A DNA stretch of 64,000 nt. Source: Methylobacterium sp. GTDB lineage: Bacteria; Pseudomonadota; Alphaproteobacteria; Rhizobiales; Beijerinckiaceae. The translations under genes and the position numbers were made by a program. Numbering within the stretch: position 1 is the stretch's first letter; each line of letters opens with the position of its first letter. Below, piece after piece: positions 24,726 to 34,277 of this stretch. The notes beneath the pieces were generated by a model. The model was not told the origin of the DNA. It saw nothing but the letters and a program-made list of their open reading frames with translations, and did no database searches. The stretch lies in contig PERO01000006.1 of assembly GCA_002928875.1 (NCBI GenBank), positions 1 through 64,000 on the forward strand, given 5' to 3'.

Positions 24726-25952
24726 CTACTGGATCGGGCGCAACCGGCGCAGGCGTGCCTCGAAATGGGCCACGACCCGGATGTCACGCGTCAGCGCGAT
24801 GGCGCGCTGCAGGCAGGCGACAGCCTCGTCCTCCCGGCCCGCGCGCTCGAAGAGGTACGCCCGCGCCGCCCACCACGGCTGGTAGGCATCCACCCGTGCG
24901 GCATCGAGCGCGTCGAGCAGGCGAAGGCCATCCTCGGGGCGATCGGTGGCGCGGGCGAGCGCCAGGGCCCGGCCGATCTCGGCGCCGATGGTCGGCGCAA
25001 TCGCCAGCAGCGCTTCATAGAGCCGGGCGATGTCCGGCCAGGGCGTCTCTGCGCCATGCCGCCGGCTGCAATGGGCGGACTGGATGGCCGCCTCCAGCTG
25101 GAAAGGCCCGACGGAACCGAGCCCGGCAGCGCGCGTCAGCAGCCGGTCGGCCTCGTCGATCAGGGCTTGCGACCAGCGCCGCGTATCCTGCAGGTCGAGC
25201 GGCACCAATTCGCCATCGGGGCGGAACTGGGCGGTTTTCCGCGCCTCGCAATAGAGCATCAGGGCCAGCAGGCCCAGGGCCTCGCCATCGTCGGGCGCCA
25301 GATCCGCGACGATCCGGCCGAGGTGAAGCGCATTGTCCTGCTGTTCGGAACCCGCGCCGTCATAGACCGCATCGGCGGAATAGCAGGCATAAATCGCCTC
25401 CAGCACGGCATCGAGGCGCACACGGAGATCGGACGCATCGCCAATCTCGAAGGCGATGCCGGATTGCCTGATCTTCGCCTTGGCGCGCACCAGCCGCTTG
25501 GCCATCGCCTCGGGCGAAACCAGGAACAGCCGGGCGATCCGGTCGGCATTCAGGCCGAGAACGCACTGGAGCATCAGGGCGATATGGATGCTGGAATCGA
25601 TCGCGGGATGCGCGCAGACCAGCATGAGCCGCAAGCGCTCGTCTGGGATGGAGAATGCCATCTGCGCCTCCTCGTCGACGGCGAGCAGAATGTCGACGGC
25701 CGCATCCTGCCGCACGCGTTTCCGGCGCGCCCGATCGAGCATGGCGTTTCGGGCAACGGCCATGATCCACCCCTCGGGATTATGCGGAATGCCGGCGACG
25801 GGCCAGGTCTCGACCGCGGCGAGCAGCGCGTCCGACAAGGCCTCCTCGGCCTCCGAAATGTCGCGCCACCGCCAGGCGAGCCACGCGAGCAGCTTGCCAT
25901 AGGCATCCCGGACCGTGACGATCGCGGCCCGGAACTCGTCATCCGGATTCAT
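24726..25952 (-). CDS. ECF42-like RNA polymerase sigma factor with C-terminal TPR-like extension
   Basis: 408 residues. Sigma region 2 (about 25-85, DALLAAVETWPVAGIPHNPE then GWIMAVARNAMLDRARR), region 4 (about 115-165, MLQCVLGLNADRIARLFLVSPEAMAKRLVRAK), then about 230 residues of helical repeats (e.g. LYEALLAIAPTIGAEIGRALALARA). This architecture and the overlap with a YCII/DGPF gene define the ECF42 group. No anti-sigma gene is present, as usual for this group. The ATG at 25952 overlaps the stop of the YCII gene. Confidence 0.88.
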   Translation of the reverse strand: MNPDDEFRAAIVTVRDAYGKLLAWLAWRWRDISEAEEALSDALLAAVETWPVAGIPHNPEGWIMAVARNAMLDRARRKRVRQDAAVDILLAVDEEAQMAFSIPDERLRLMLVCAHPAIDSSIHIALMLQCVLGLNADRIARLFLVSPEAMAKRLVRAKAKIRQSGIAFEIGDASDLRVRLDAVLEAIYACYSADAVYDGAGSEQQDNALHLGRIVADLAPDDGEALGLLALMLYCEARKTAQFRPDGELVPLDLQDTRRWSQALIDEADRLLTRAAGLGSVGPFQLEAAIQSAHCSRRHGAETPWPDIARLYEALLAIAPTIGAEIGRALALARATDRPEDGLRLLDALDAARVDAYQPWWAARAYLFERAGREDEAVACLQRAIALTRDIRVVAHFEARLRRLRPIQ

Positions 25953-26305
25953 CGCGGCGGCGCGGCAAGCGGCCGGATTTCCGTGCTGCCGACCGCCGTG
26001 CTGGGGCTCATTGCGGCCCATTTCAGGGCCTCGTCGAAGGAGGCCACCTCGATCACCACATAGCCGGAGGCCATTTCGCGCGTATCGGCGAATGGGCCAT
26101 CCTGGATCTGCCGGGTGCCGCCGCGTTCGCGGATGGTGGTGGCCGTCCAGGGTGGTGCGAGGCGGTTCCCGCCCCTGAGGACGCCGGCGCTGACCATGGC
26201 ATCCATATAGGCCTTCCAGGGTGCAAGCCCCTCGGGCGGCAGGTTCGGATCCTGCAGCCGTTCGAATTCCTCGGCGGTCTGGTTGAAAAAGAGAACGTAT
26301 TCCAT
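25949..26305 (-). CDS. YCII-related DGPF-domain protein
   Basis: 118 residues of ferredoxin-like fold. QDGPFADTREMASGYVVIE contains the DGPF motif that names these proteins. The ATG at 26305 has GGAGAAA upstream. Its last bases overlap the ECF42-like sigma gene (ATGA), so both are made together. DGPF proteins are the conserved partners and targets of ECF42 sigma factors; their biochemical function is unresolved. Confidence 0.88.
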   Translation of the reverse strand: MEYVLFFNQTAEEFERLQDPNLPPEGLAPWKAYMDAMVSAGVLRGGNRLAPPWTATTIRERGGTRQIQDGPFADTREMASGYVVIEVASFDEALKWAAMSPSTAVGSTEIRPLAAPPR

Positions 26306-26507
26306 GGGTTTCTCCGCTGCGGTTTGCATTATGCGCGTCGTTCCGGATTGTTCCACCGGAGTTGTCGCCAGAAGGACGCCCTCGCCATGAGGCGCGCCTT
26401 TCATGACCTCTGACGTTCGACCGCATGCCGGATGGACATGCCGCAGCAGAAAAAAAACGATGAGCGCAGCAACACCCGGATGCGCTGCCCTGAAGAGCCT
26501 CGGGAGT

Positions 26508-29500
26508 TCACTCGGCGGCGGTGGCGGCATTCTCCCGGTTCCCGGCCGTGCCGGATTTCCGCGCACGCGAAAGGAAGCTGTAGGCCACCGGCACGACGAA
26601 GAGCGTCAGCAGGGTTCCGAAGGTCATGCCGCCGACGATCACCCAGCCGATCTGCGAGCGGCTTTCGGCGCCGGCCCCGGTGGCCAAGGCGAGCGGAACC
26701 GCGCCCAGCACCATGGCGCCCGTGGTCATCAGGATGGGCCGGAGGCGGATTTCCGTCGCGAGCGCCAGGGCTTCCATCGCCTCGTGCCCCTCCTCGCGCA
26801 GCTGGTTCGCGAACTCGACGATGAGGATGCCGTGCTTGGTGATGAGCCCGATCAGCGTCACGAGACCGATCTGGCTGTAGATGTTCAGCGTCCCGCCCGT
26901 CAGCGCCAGCGCGACGAGCGCGCCGGTGATCGAGAGCGGGACCGAGACCAGGATGATGAAGGGATCGACGAAGCTTTCGAACTGCGCGGCGAGCACGAGA
27001 TAGATGAAGCCGAGCGCCAGCAGGAAGACGATGGCGATGCTGGTGCCGGATTGCCGGAATTCCCGGCTCTCCCCGCTGTAATCGATCTGCACCGTGGGCG
27101 GCAAAACCTCGCGCGCCGCCGCTTCGAGCGCCGCAAGGGCCTCGCCGAGCGAATAACCCGCGCCCGGAGTCGCGGTGATCGTCGCCGCGCGCAGCTGGTT
27201 GAAGCGGTTGAGTTCGCGCGGCGCGACCGTCTCGACGGTCGTGACGACGCTCGACAACTGGATCATCTCGTTGCGGGAGGACCTGACATAGATCGAACCG
27301 AGCACATCCGGCGTCGCCCGCTCGACATCGGCCATCCGGACCACCACGTCGTATTGCTCGCCATTCATGGTGAAGCGCGTCACCTGCCGGCCGCCGAGCA
27401 GGGTTTCGAGCGTGCGCCCGATCACATCGATCGACAGCCCGAGATCCGCCACCCGCTGGCGATCGATGCTGACGCGGATCTGCGGCTTGTTCAGCACCAG
27501 ATCGGTCTCGAGATCGGCCAGCGCAGGGGAGCGGCCGGCCGCCTCGATCAGCCGATCCGAATAGGTTTTCAGCGTTGCATAGGGTTCGGAGGTGCGGATC
27601 ACCAGCTCGACCGGCTTGCTCGCGCGTCCGCCGCCCCCGAGCGAGGGCGGGTTGCCCGCAAAGATGCGGATGCCGGGAATCCGGGCCAGATCGCGGTTCA
27701 GCGCGCGGACGATCTCCTGCTGCGTGCGGGTGCGCTCATCCCACGGCTTGAGGCGCGCGATGACGATCGCCCGCGTGACCTCCGGAAAGCCGACAATCGT
27801 GAAATACCCCTCGACATCCGGATTGTCGCGCAGAACCGGCTCGATCCGCCGTGCATATTCGGCGGTGAAGGCGAGCGTCGCGCCCTCGGGCGCGATTCCC
27901 GCCGCCCGCACGGTGCCTTGGTCCTCGACCGGGACCAGTTCGGAGCGCAGCATCGAGAAGGAGAGCGCGCCGAGACCGGCCGTCGCGACGCCGACGACGA
28001 CAACGAGCCAGCGCCGGTCGAGCGCCACGCGCAGGGCGCGCCGGTAGCCTTGCGTCATCGCCTCGAAGCCGCGTTCGAGCGCATTGTAGAGGCGGCCATG
28101 GCTCTCCTGCCGGCGGAGCAGCTTCGCGCTCATCATCGGCGTGAGCGTCAGCGCCACGAAGCCGGAGACCAGCACGGCGCCCGCCAACGTGAGCGCGAAT
28201 TCGACGAAGAGCTTGCCGATCCGCCCCGTGGCGAAGGCCATCGGCGCATAGACCGCCAACAGCGTCAGCGTCATGGCGATCACGGCGAAGGCGATCTCGC
28301 GAATGCCGCGGATCGCCGCCGCAACAGGCGCCATGCCATCCTCGATGTGGCGATAGATGTTCTCGAGCACCACGATGGCATCATCCACCACGAGGCCAAT
28401 GGCCAGCACCAGCGCGAGCAGCGTGATCGTGTTGATGGTGAAGCCGAAGAGCAGCATCAGGCCGAAGGTGCCGATGAGCGAGATGGGAATCGTCACGAGC
28501 GGGATCAGCGTCGCCCGGAAGGAGCGCAGGAACAGCAGGATGATCAGCACGACGAGGACGATCGCCTCGATGATGGTCTCGTACACGGCCGAGATCGATT
28601 GCTCGATGAAGATCGAGCTGTCGAAGGAGATCGCGAGCCGCATGCCCGGCGGCAGGTCGTCGACGATGGCCGGCAAAGCCTGCCGCACGCCACCCGACAC
28701 GTCGAGCGGGTTGGCGGTCGCCTGCTTGATCAGCCCCAGCGTGACCGAGGGGCGCCCGTCGAACCAGGCGGCGCTGCGCTGGTCGCGCGGGCCGATCTCC
28801 ACCTTCGCGATATCGCCGATGCGGATGACGGAGCCGCCGGAATCCTTGAGCACGATCTGCCGGAACTGTTGGGGGGTCGTGAGGCTCGTCTGCGACAGCA
28901 CGGTGAATTCGCGCGCCTCGCTTTCGATGAGGCCGGCGGGAATCTCCACGTTCTGGGCTCTCAGCGCCGCCTCCACCTCCTGGATGGTAAGCTGGTAGGC
29001 CGAGAGCCGCGCCCGGTCGATCCAGATCCGCATGGCATAGGTGCGCTGGCCGAGGATGCGCACATCCGACACGCCCGTGATGGTCTGGACGCGATCGACG
29101 ATGAAGCGGCTGGCGAAATCGGTGAGTTCCAGCGCACTCAGGCCCTCGCCGCTGAGCGAAAGATAGATGACGGGCTGGGCATCGGCCTCGACCTTGGCGA
29201 TGATCGGCTCGTCGATCTCGTCCGGCAGGCGGCCGCGCACGCGCGAGACGCGATCGCGCACATCGGAAGCCGCGACATCCGGATCGGCCTCGGGGCGGAA
29301 GCGCACGGAGATGCTGCTGGTCTGCTGGCGGCTCTGCGAGGTGATGATCTCGATCCCCTCGATGCCGGCAATCGAATCCTCGAGAACCTGCGTGACCTGC
29401 GTCTCCATGATCTCGGCGCTCGCGCCCTGATAGGTCGTGCGCACGGAGACGATGGGCTCGTCGATATTGGGATATTGCCGCACCGTGAGCCGCGTGTAGC

Positions 29501-29582
29501 AGACGATCCCCATCAGCACGACGAGGATGCTCAGCACGGTCGAGAAGACCGGGCGGGGGATGAAGATCTCGAACGGATTCAC
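26508..29582 (-). CDS. RND efflux pump inner-membrane transporter
   Basis: 1024 residues, the usual AcrB/MexB-family length, with twelve membrane segments and two large periplasmic loops. GLVVDDAIVVLENIYRHIEDG carries the paired proton-relay aspartates of the fourth transmembrane helix. FIPRPVFSTVLSILVVLMG is the family N-terminus. The start is GTG 29582 and it overlaps the adaptor stop (GTGA). No outer-membrane channel gene lies nearby, so a TolC-like protein encoded elsewhere would be needed. Substrates unknown. Confidence 0.95.
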   Translation of the reverse strand: MNPFEIFIPRPVFSTVLSILVVLMGIVCYTRLTVRQYPNIDEPIVSVRTTYQGASAEIMETQVTQVLEDSIAGIEGIEIITSQSRQQTSSISVRFRPEADPDVAASDVRDRVSRVRGRLPDEIDEPIIAKVEADAQPVIYLSLSGEGLSALELTDFASRFIVDRVQTITGVSDVRILGQRTYAMRIWIDRARLSAYQLTIQEVEAALRAQNVEIPAGLIESEAREFTVLSQTSLTTPQQFRQIVLKDSGGSVIRIGDIAKVEIGPRDQRSAAWFDGRPSVTLGLIKQATANPLDVSGGVRQALPAIVDDLPPGMRLAISFDSSIFIEQSISAVYETIIEAIVLVVLIILLFLRSFRATLIPLVTIPISLIGTFGLMLLFGFTINTITLLALVLAIGLVVDDAIVVLENIYRHIEDGMAPVAAAIRGIREIAFAVIAMTLTLLAVYAPMAFATGRIGKLFVEFALTLAGAVLVSGFVALTLTPMMSAKLLRRQESHGRLYNALERGFEAMTQGYRRALRVALDRRWLVVVVGVATAGLGALSFSMLRSELVPVEDQGTVRAAGIAPEGATLAFTAEYARRIEPVLRDNPDVEGYFTIVGFPEVTRAIVIARLKPWDERTRTQQEIVRALNRDLARIPGIRIFAGNPPSLGGGGRASKPVELVIRTSEPYATLKTYSDRLIEAAGRSPALADLETDLVLNKPQIRVSIDRQRVADLGLSIDVIGRTLETLLGGRQVTRFTMNGEQYDVVVRMADVERATPDVLGSIYVRSSRNEMIQLSSVVTTVETVAPRELNRFNQLRAATITATPGAGYSLGEALAALEAAAREVLPPTVQIDYSGESREFRQSGTSIAIVFLLALGFIYLVLAAQFESFVDPFIILVSVPLSITGALVALALTGGTLNIYSQIGLVTLIGLITKHGILIVEFANQLREEGHEAMEALALATEIRLRPILMTTGAMVLGAVPLALATGAGAESRSQIGWVIVGGMTFGTLLTLFVVPVAYSFLSRARKSGTAGNRENAATAAE

Positions 29583-30739
29583 GGGGCGCGCTCCGGAGCC
29601 GGGCCGGAATCCGACACGCGCCCCGGCGTGGCCACCGTGACGCGGGCGCCGTCGCGCAGGCGGATCTGCCCGGCCACGACGACCTGATCACCCGCGACGA
29701 GGCCGCGCGTGATCTCGACCTTGCCGCCGAAACGTCGACCGGTATCGACCTGGACCAGGGCGGCCCGGTCCTCGCGGACCACATAGACCGCCGCTTCCTG
29801 CCCGGTTGCCGAGACCACGAGGGCTGCCTCGGGGACGACGATGGCATCGTCGCGGACGGCCGTGGTCAGCGCGACGCGCGCGAACAGGCCGGGGCGAAGG
29901 GTCCTGTCGGTGTTCGGGATCGTGGCGCGAAGCCGCACGACGCGGCTGGAGGCCTCGATCGTCGGATCGATGGCATAGACCGTCCCCGCGAAGGGTCGAT
30001 CCGGGACGGCGTCGACCCGCACATCGACGACCTGTCCGACCCGCACGGCCGAGAGAAACAGTTCGGGGATGGAGAAATCCACCTTGATCGGATCGAGACT
30101 CGTCAGCGTGGTGATCACCTGGCCCACCGCGACAATGCTGCCCACGCTCGAATTGCGCAGGCCCATCGTTCCAGCGAACGGGGCAAGAAGGGTCAGCTGG
30201 CCGAGCTTGATTTCCGCGCTTGCGACATTGGCGCGGGCGACCGCGAGTTGCGCGGCCGCCTGTTCGAGCGCGACCTGCGTGCCGGCACCGCGCTCGACCA
30301 GCGTCTGGCTGCGGGCATAGACATCCTCGGCGAGGGAAAGGCTGGCGCGGGCCTGCTGCAATTCGGCCCGCGCGATCTGCGGATCGAGTTCGACCAGGGT
30401 CGAGCCCGCCTCGACATCCTGCCCTTCCCGGAAATGAAATGCGACGATGCGCCCCGAAATCTCCGAGGCGATCGGGATCTGCTCGTTCGCCACGAGCGTG
30501 CCGAGCGCCTCGACCTGATCGGCGACACGCTCACGCATCGCGCGGGTGATCTCCACGGGAACCGTTGCGGCATCGCCGGATCGGCCCCCGCTGCCGGTCG
30601 CGCGGGCTGGCTGATCGCGGCCGATCCATCCTCCGAGCCAGGAGCCGGCCAGCCAGGAGGGTTGCGCCCACCACAAAACGGCAGCGAGACCAAAAACGAG
30701 GATCGCGCCGAACAGGGTCAGCGGGCGGCTCAATGTCAT
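29579..30739 (-). CDS. RND efflux periplasmic adaptor (membrane fusion protein)
   Basis: 386 residues from ATG 30739. One N-terminal membrane anchor (about 8-24), then a barrel-sandwich/lipoyl half (VANEQIPIASEISGRIVAFH), a coiled-coil hairpin (about 125-185), the second lipoyl half (LLAPFAGTMGLRNSSVGSIV) and beta-barrel/MP domains. It precedes and overlaps the transporter gene. The upstream frame to 31054 is unrelated sequence over the promoter. Confidence 0.93.
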   Translation of the reverse strand: MTLSRPLTLFGAILVFGLAAVLWWAQPSWLAGSWLGGWIGRDQPARATGSGGRSGDAATVPVEITRAMRERVADQVEALGTLVANEQIPIASEISGRIVAFHFREGQDVEAGSTLVELDPQIARAELQQARASLSLAEDVYARSQTLVERGAGTQVALEQAAAQLAVARANVASAEIKLGQLTLLAPFAGTMGLRNSSVGSIVAVGQVITTLTSLDPIKVDFSIPELFLSAVRVGQVVDVRVDAVPDRPFAGTVYAIDPTIEASSRVVRLRATIPNTDRTLRPGLFARVALTTAVRDDAIVVPEAALVVSATGQEAAVYVVREDRAALVQVDTGRRFGGKVEITRGLVAGDQVVVAGQIRLRDGARVTVATPGRVSDSGPAPERAP

Positions 30740-31079
30740 TGTGTTCCCATGGGCAACGCAACGGCCGGATCGCGTCAGGGGACGACGCAGCCCGCCGAAG
30801 GGCACGTTCGATGCAAGGCGGAAGATGGAATGGCGTGGACGCGGGCAGAACGCGCGCACCACGTTTTGGTTCCGGCAACGTTCGGCACACCGCTTCGATG
30901 GCAGCATGGCGAGGAGCCATGCCCACCCGCCCCGAGGCGACCTCGCGATGGAGAATTCGCGCCCGAAGGACTCACGCGCCACGACCGCGCCGGTCCGGCC
31001 GGCATTTTCCCGGCTTCGATGTTCGGAATCCGGGCGATTCCGCAGATTTGTCAATCAATTCTGCACGGCTTGCACGGCA
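30740..31079. other. Divergent promoter region of the RND pump and GAF-EAL genes
   Basis: 340 bp between two divergent starts. Open frames run through on both strands but carry no recognisable motif. I see no clear operator palindrome and no regulator gene for the pump nearby. Confidence 0.4.
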
Positions 31080-32375
31080 ATGATGATTCGTTTTGGAGCC
31101 AACCGGACACAACCCGCCATGGAAGTTGCAACGACAGCCCCGCTCACACCGGCCGACATGCTCGCGGCCGGCTCGTCCATCCAGAAGGCCCTCGAGGCGA
31201 TGCGGCGCCATCTCGGCATGGCCGTGGCCTATGTTTCCGAATTTGTCGGCGATCAATCCGTGTTTCGCGCCGTGGATGCCCCGGGCCTCGAAGCCGTGAT
31301 CGCCCCCGGCGATTCAAGGCCGCTCGATGATCTCTTCTGCCGGCACATCCTGGCGGGCCGCCTGCCCGAGCTGATGCCGGACGTGGCCGCCATTCCCTTC
31401 GCCATGACGCGCCCGATCATGCAGCAGGTCCCGATCGGCAGCCACATGAGCGTGCCGATCCGCCTGGAGAATGGCGACACCTACGGCATGTTCTGCTGCC
31501 TCAGCTTCGAGCGCAACCTGAGCCTCAACGACCGCGATCTGCGGATGATGCGGGTCTTCGCCGACATGGCCGCGCACCAGATCGGCGAGAACCTGAGCGC
31601 GCAGCGGCGCGCGCAGCAGCTCAGGGCCCAGATTCAGGCCATCATCGACCAGAAGGGCTTTCTGAACGTCTTCCAGCCGATTTGCGAATTGTCCACCGGC
31701 ATCCCCCTCGGGTTCGAGAGCCTCTGCCGGTTTCAATCCACCCCCTACCGGTCGCCGGACAAGTGGTTCGCCGAGGCCGAGACCGTCGGCCTGGGGCTGG
31801 AACTGGAAAAGGCGGTTCTCGCGGAAGCGCTCGCCGTGACGAGCCACCTGACGGGTGAACTCTACATCTCCCTCAATGCCTCGCCGGAATTGCTGGCCGA
31901 CCGGTGGCTGCTCGATCTCGTGCGACGCCATCGCTCCCGGCGCATTCTGATCGAGGTGACGGAACACGTCGCCGTTCACGACTATGCCTCGCTCCAGCGC
32001 GCGATCAGCGAACTGCGCGACAGCGGCGCGATGATCGCGGTGGACGATGCGGGCGCGGGCTATGCCGGCTTGCAGCACATCGTGCAGATCCAGCCCGATG
32101 TCATCAAGCTCGACAACAGTCTCGTCCGGGATATCGAGAGGGATCCGGCCCGCCGGGCGCTGCTCTCGGCCCTAATCTTCTTCTCCCGCGAGACGAACTG
32201 CTCCGTGGTGGCCGAAGGCATCGAAACGGAGGAACAGCGCATAATCCTGCAGGCGCTCGGCGTCACGAAGGGCCAGGGTTACCTGCTGGGCCGGCCGGCA
32301 GCCATCAGCGATCTTGTCCCGGAACAGGGCCAGCGCGATCTGGCCGTCGCCGGCGGCCGCAAGAAGCGCCATTGA
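31080..32375 (+). CDS. GAF-EAL cyclic-di-GMP phosphodiesterase
   Basis: 431 residues. A GAF-like sensor domain (about 20-175) is followed by an EAL domain (about 180-420). The EAL motif is FESLCR, so Ala is Ser; the other catalytic positions look intact: Asn in LNASPELL, Glu in IEVTEH, the paired Asp in AVDDAGAGYAGL, Lys in DVIKLDNSL and Glu in VVAEGIETEEQ. Hydrolysis of c-di-GMP is therefore plausible. No membrane segment, so cytoplasmic. Start is uncertain among ATG 31080, 31083 and 31119; none has a clear ribosome-binding site. Confidence 0.85.
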   Translation: MMIRFGANRTQPAMEVATTAPLTPADMLAAGSSIQKALEAMRRHLGMAVAYVSEFVGDQSVFRAVDAPGLEAVIAPGDSRPLDDLFCRHILAGRLPELMPDVAAIPFAMTRPIMQQVPIGSHMSVPIRLENGDTYGMFCCLSFERNLSLNDRDLRMMRVFADMAAHQIGENLSAQRRAQQLRAQIQAIIDQKGFLNVFQPICELSTGIPLGFESLCRFQSTPYRSPDKWFAEAETVGLGLELEKAVLAEALAVTSHLTGELYISLNASPELLADRWLLDLVRRHRSRRILIEVTEHVAVHDYASLQRAISELRDSGAMIAVDDAGAGYAGLQHIVQIQPDVIKLDNSLVRDIERDPARRALLSALIFFSRETNCSVVAEGIETEEQRIILQALGVTKGQGYLLGRPAAISDLVPEQGQRDLAVAGGRKKRH

Positions 32376-32566
32376 ACGGCAGGGCCTCCGGAAAAAAGCC
32401 AGCCCGGAGGCGCCCCGCGCGATCGAACTGGACCGAGGGGCGGGATTGCCGATAAGGCAGGTTGCCCGGTGACGCGCGGGCGACATCGCTCGCATGTGAC
32501 CTTGGCTTGCGGGTGATGTGCGAAACCCCGCAGCGTGGATCGCGCCAATCGGAATGGGATGACCGC

Positions 32567-33424
32567 ATGCCCTCTCGTGATCCTCGTCTGGGCATTATGC
32601 TGATGGCGCTGACCATGCTGATCTTCGCGACGCAGGACGCCCTGTCCCGCCATCTCGCCGCCCAATCCAACGCGATCTCGGTCAACTGGATCCGGTTCGC
32701 GTTTTTCGCCGGTGTCGTGCTGGTGGCGGCCATCCGCCGACCGGGCGGCCTGCGGCAGACCTTCTCGACCGCCGTTCCGCTGCTGCAGATCGCGCGCGGG
32801 CTGGCGCTCATCACCCAGCTTTCGATCTTCGTCTACGCCTTCACGGTGCTGGGGCTCGCGGAGGCGCATGCGGTTTTTGCGGTCTATCCGCTCATCATCG
32901 TGGTGCTGTCGGCCTTCTTTCTGCGCGAGACGGTGCCGCCGGCGCGATGGCTGGCCGTGCTGGCCGGCTTCTGCGGCGTGCTCGTGCTGCTGAGGCCCGG
33001 TCTCGGCGTCCTGCGACCGGAAGCCCTGCTGGTGCTGTGCGGTGCCACAATCTTCGCGGTCTACTCCGTGCTCACGCGGCGCGTTGCGCGGCATGACCGG
33101 CCCGAGACCAACGTCGCCTATGTCGCGCTGATCGGTTTCCTCGCGCTCAGCGCAGCCGTGCCGTTCTTCTGGAAGCCGGTACCCTTCGCGGATTGGGGCT
33201 GGATGGCCCTGCTCTGCGTGCTGGGGTCGCTCGCGCATGGCTTGCTGATCAAGGTCTATGAACTGGTCGAGGCGAATGTCGTGCAACCCCTCGCCTATCT
33301 CCAGCTCGCCTTCGCCACCGCCTATGGCGTCATCCTCTTCGGCGAGCGTCCGGATCTCCTGACCTGGGTGGGCATGGCGATCCTGATCGTCAGCGGCGCC
33401 TGGGCCGCGCGTAGCGCGCGGTGA
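32567..33424 (+). CDS. EamA/DMT-family transporter
   Basis: 285 residues with about ten transmembrane segments in two EamA repeats. The first holds GLAEAHAVFAVYPLIIVVLSAFFLRE, the second VVQPLAYLQLAFATAYGVILFGE, read in segments. ATG 32567 is preceded by GGGATG. The open frame starts further upstream at 32462 without any binding site. Exporter of an unknown metabolite; convergent with the NTF2-like gene. Confidence 0.85.
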   Translation: MPSRDPRLGIMLMALTMLIFATQDALSRHLAAQSNAISVNWIRFAFFAGVVLVAAIRRPGGLRQTFSTAVPLLQIARGLALITQLSIFVYAFTVLGLAEAHAVFAVYPLIIVVLSAFFLRETVPPARWLAVLAGFCGVLVLLRPGLGVLRPEALLVLCGATIFAVYSVLTRRVARHDRPETNVAYVALIGFLALSAAVPFFWKPVPFADWGWMALLCVLGSLAHGLLIKVYELVEANVVQPLAYLQLAFATAYGVILFGERPDLLTWVGMAILIVSGAWAARSAR

Positions 33425-33452
33425 GCCGCCAGAACTCTCACCGCCTGATGGA

Positions 33453-33480
33453 CGACCCGACCGTTTCCGCGATCGGGTCG
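33453..33480. terminator. Possible bidirectional terminator hairpin
   Basis: CGACCCGA, 12-base loop, TCGGGTCG, between two convergent genes. There is no T-run on either side, so function is uncertain. Confidence 0.4.
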
Positions 33481-33494
33481 CCTGCAACGGCCTC

Positions 33495-34163
33495 TCAGCC
33501 GCCGTTCGCCTGGCCGTTGGGATAGAAACCGTTCGAGCGCTGGATTTCGTCAAGATGGATGGTCATGTCGACGATCCGCCAGCTGCCGTCGGTCTGGCGG
33601 CGCGCCGCGAATTCATAGCGGGCGAGCATGGATTCGAGCGCCACGCCCATGGTCCCCGCATCCCTGGCGGCGCTGCGGATGTAATGCGGCACATGCGCAT
33701 AGGCACTGCCGCGGGCATTGTCCGAATCGGTGAACCGGATGTCGAAATTCGACATCAGGTGCAAGGTGCTGGAATACCCGGCCTGGTCGAAGAAACCGCC
33801 GGCGAACTCGATCCAGGCGGGAATGCCGCGCACCTGCCGGAGCGGCGTGCCCGAGCGAAGCGGATAGACGGTGATCTGCATATCCGGCGCGAAGGCCCTG
33901 GCATATTCCGCGCCTGCGCGCCGCATGCCTTCCGGCTTGTTGGCGAAATGAGCGGAGAGTTCGTCGTTGCCGCGCCCGTAATGGTACATCAGCGAGCGGA
34001 TGGCGTCGCGATCGGCGGTCTCCTGGATGCGACCAAGCCACTGGCCGAGCCAGGCATTGTACTGGGCCGTGCCGGGCGCGGCGGGCGGTGCGAGAGTCTG
34101 GGCGAGAACCGGATTGCCGAGGCCGACAAGGGCCGCGAAGACGAGGGAGATGGGACGGGACAT
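33495..34163 (-). CDS. Exported SnoaL/NTF2-like protein
   Basis: 222 residues with a signal peptide (hydrophobic 5-20, cleavage after VLAQ region). The mature part has an NTF2-like cone fold: DRDAIRSLMYHYGRGND, then HLMSNFDIRFTDSDNARGSAY and WRIVDMTIHLDEIQR. The substrate or ligand is unknown. It diverges from a TetR gene with a palindrome between and is the likely target of that regulator. Confidence 0.8.
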   Translation of the reverse strand: MSRPISLVFAALVGLGNPVLAQTLAPPAAPGTAQYNAWLGQWLGRIQETADRDAIRSLMYHYGRGNDELSAHFANKPEGMRRAGAEYARAFAPDMQITVYPLRSGTPLRQVRGIPAWIEFAGGFFDQAGYSSTLHLMSNFDIRFTDSDNARGSAYAHVPHYIRSAARDAGTMGVALESMLARYEFAARRQTDGSWRIVDMTIHLDEIQRSNGFYPNGQANGG

Positions 34164-34215
34164 GGAAGGCTCCTTTGATCCGCCGGATGCGGTGAGCGCA
34201 GCAATATAAGATTAT

Positions 34216-34233
34216 TTGATCTTAATCAAGATC
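34216..34233. promoter_or_regulatory. Palindromic operator candidate of the adjacent TetR
   Basis: GATCTT-AATC-AAGATC (34218-34233) with an overlapping TTGAT...ATCAA repeat, in the 114-bp gap between the NTF2-like gene and the TetR gene. Confidence 0.6.
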
Positions 34234-34277
34234 GATCCTATGGTCGCATTCTTGAACGCTTTGCGAGAACGAGATCC

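Noticed and set aside
26403-29687. A very long open frame (1094 codons) on the + strand
   Set aside because: It is the antisense shadow of the RND transporter gene; its translation is a repetitive Arg/Asp/His-rich sequence typical of shadow frames in GC-rich genes.
34216-34233. The palindrome before TetR as a terminator
   Set aside because: It lies upstream of both divergent genes, so an operator is more plausible.
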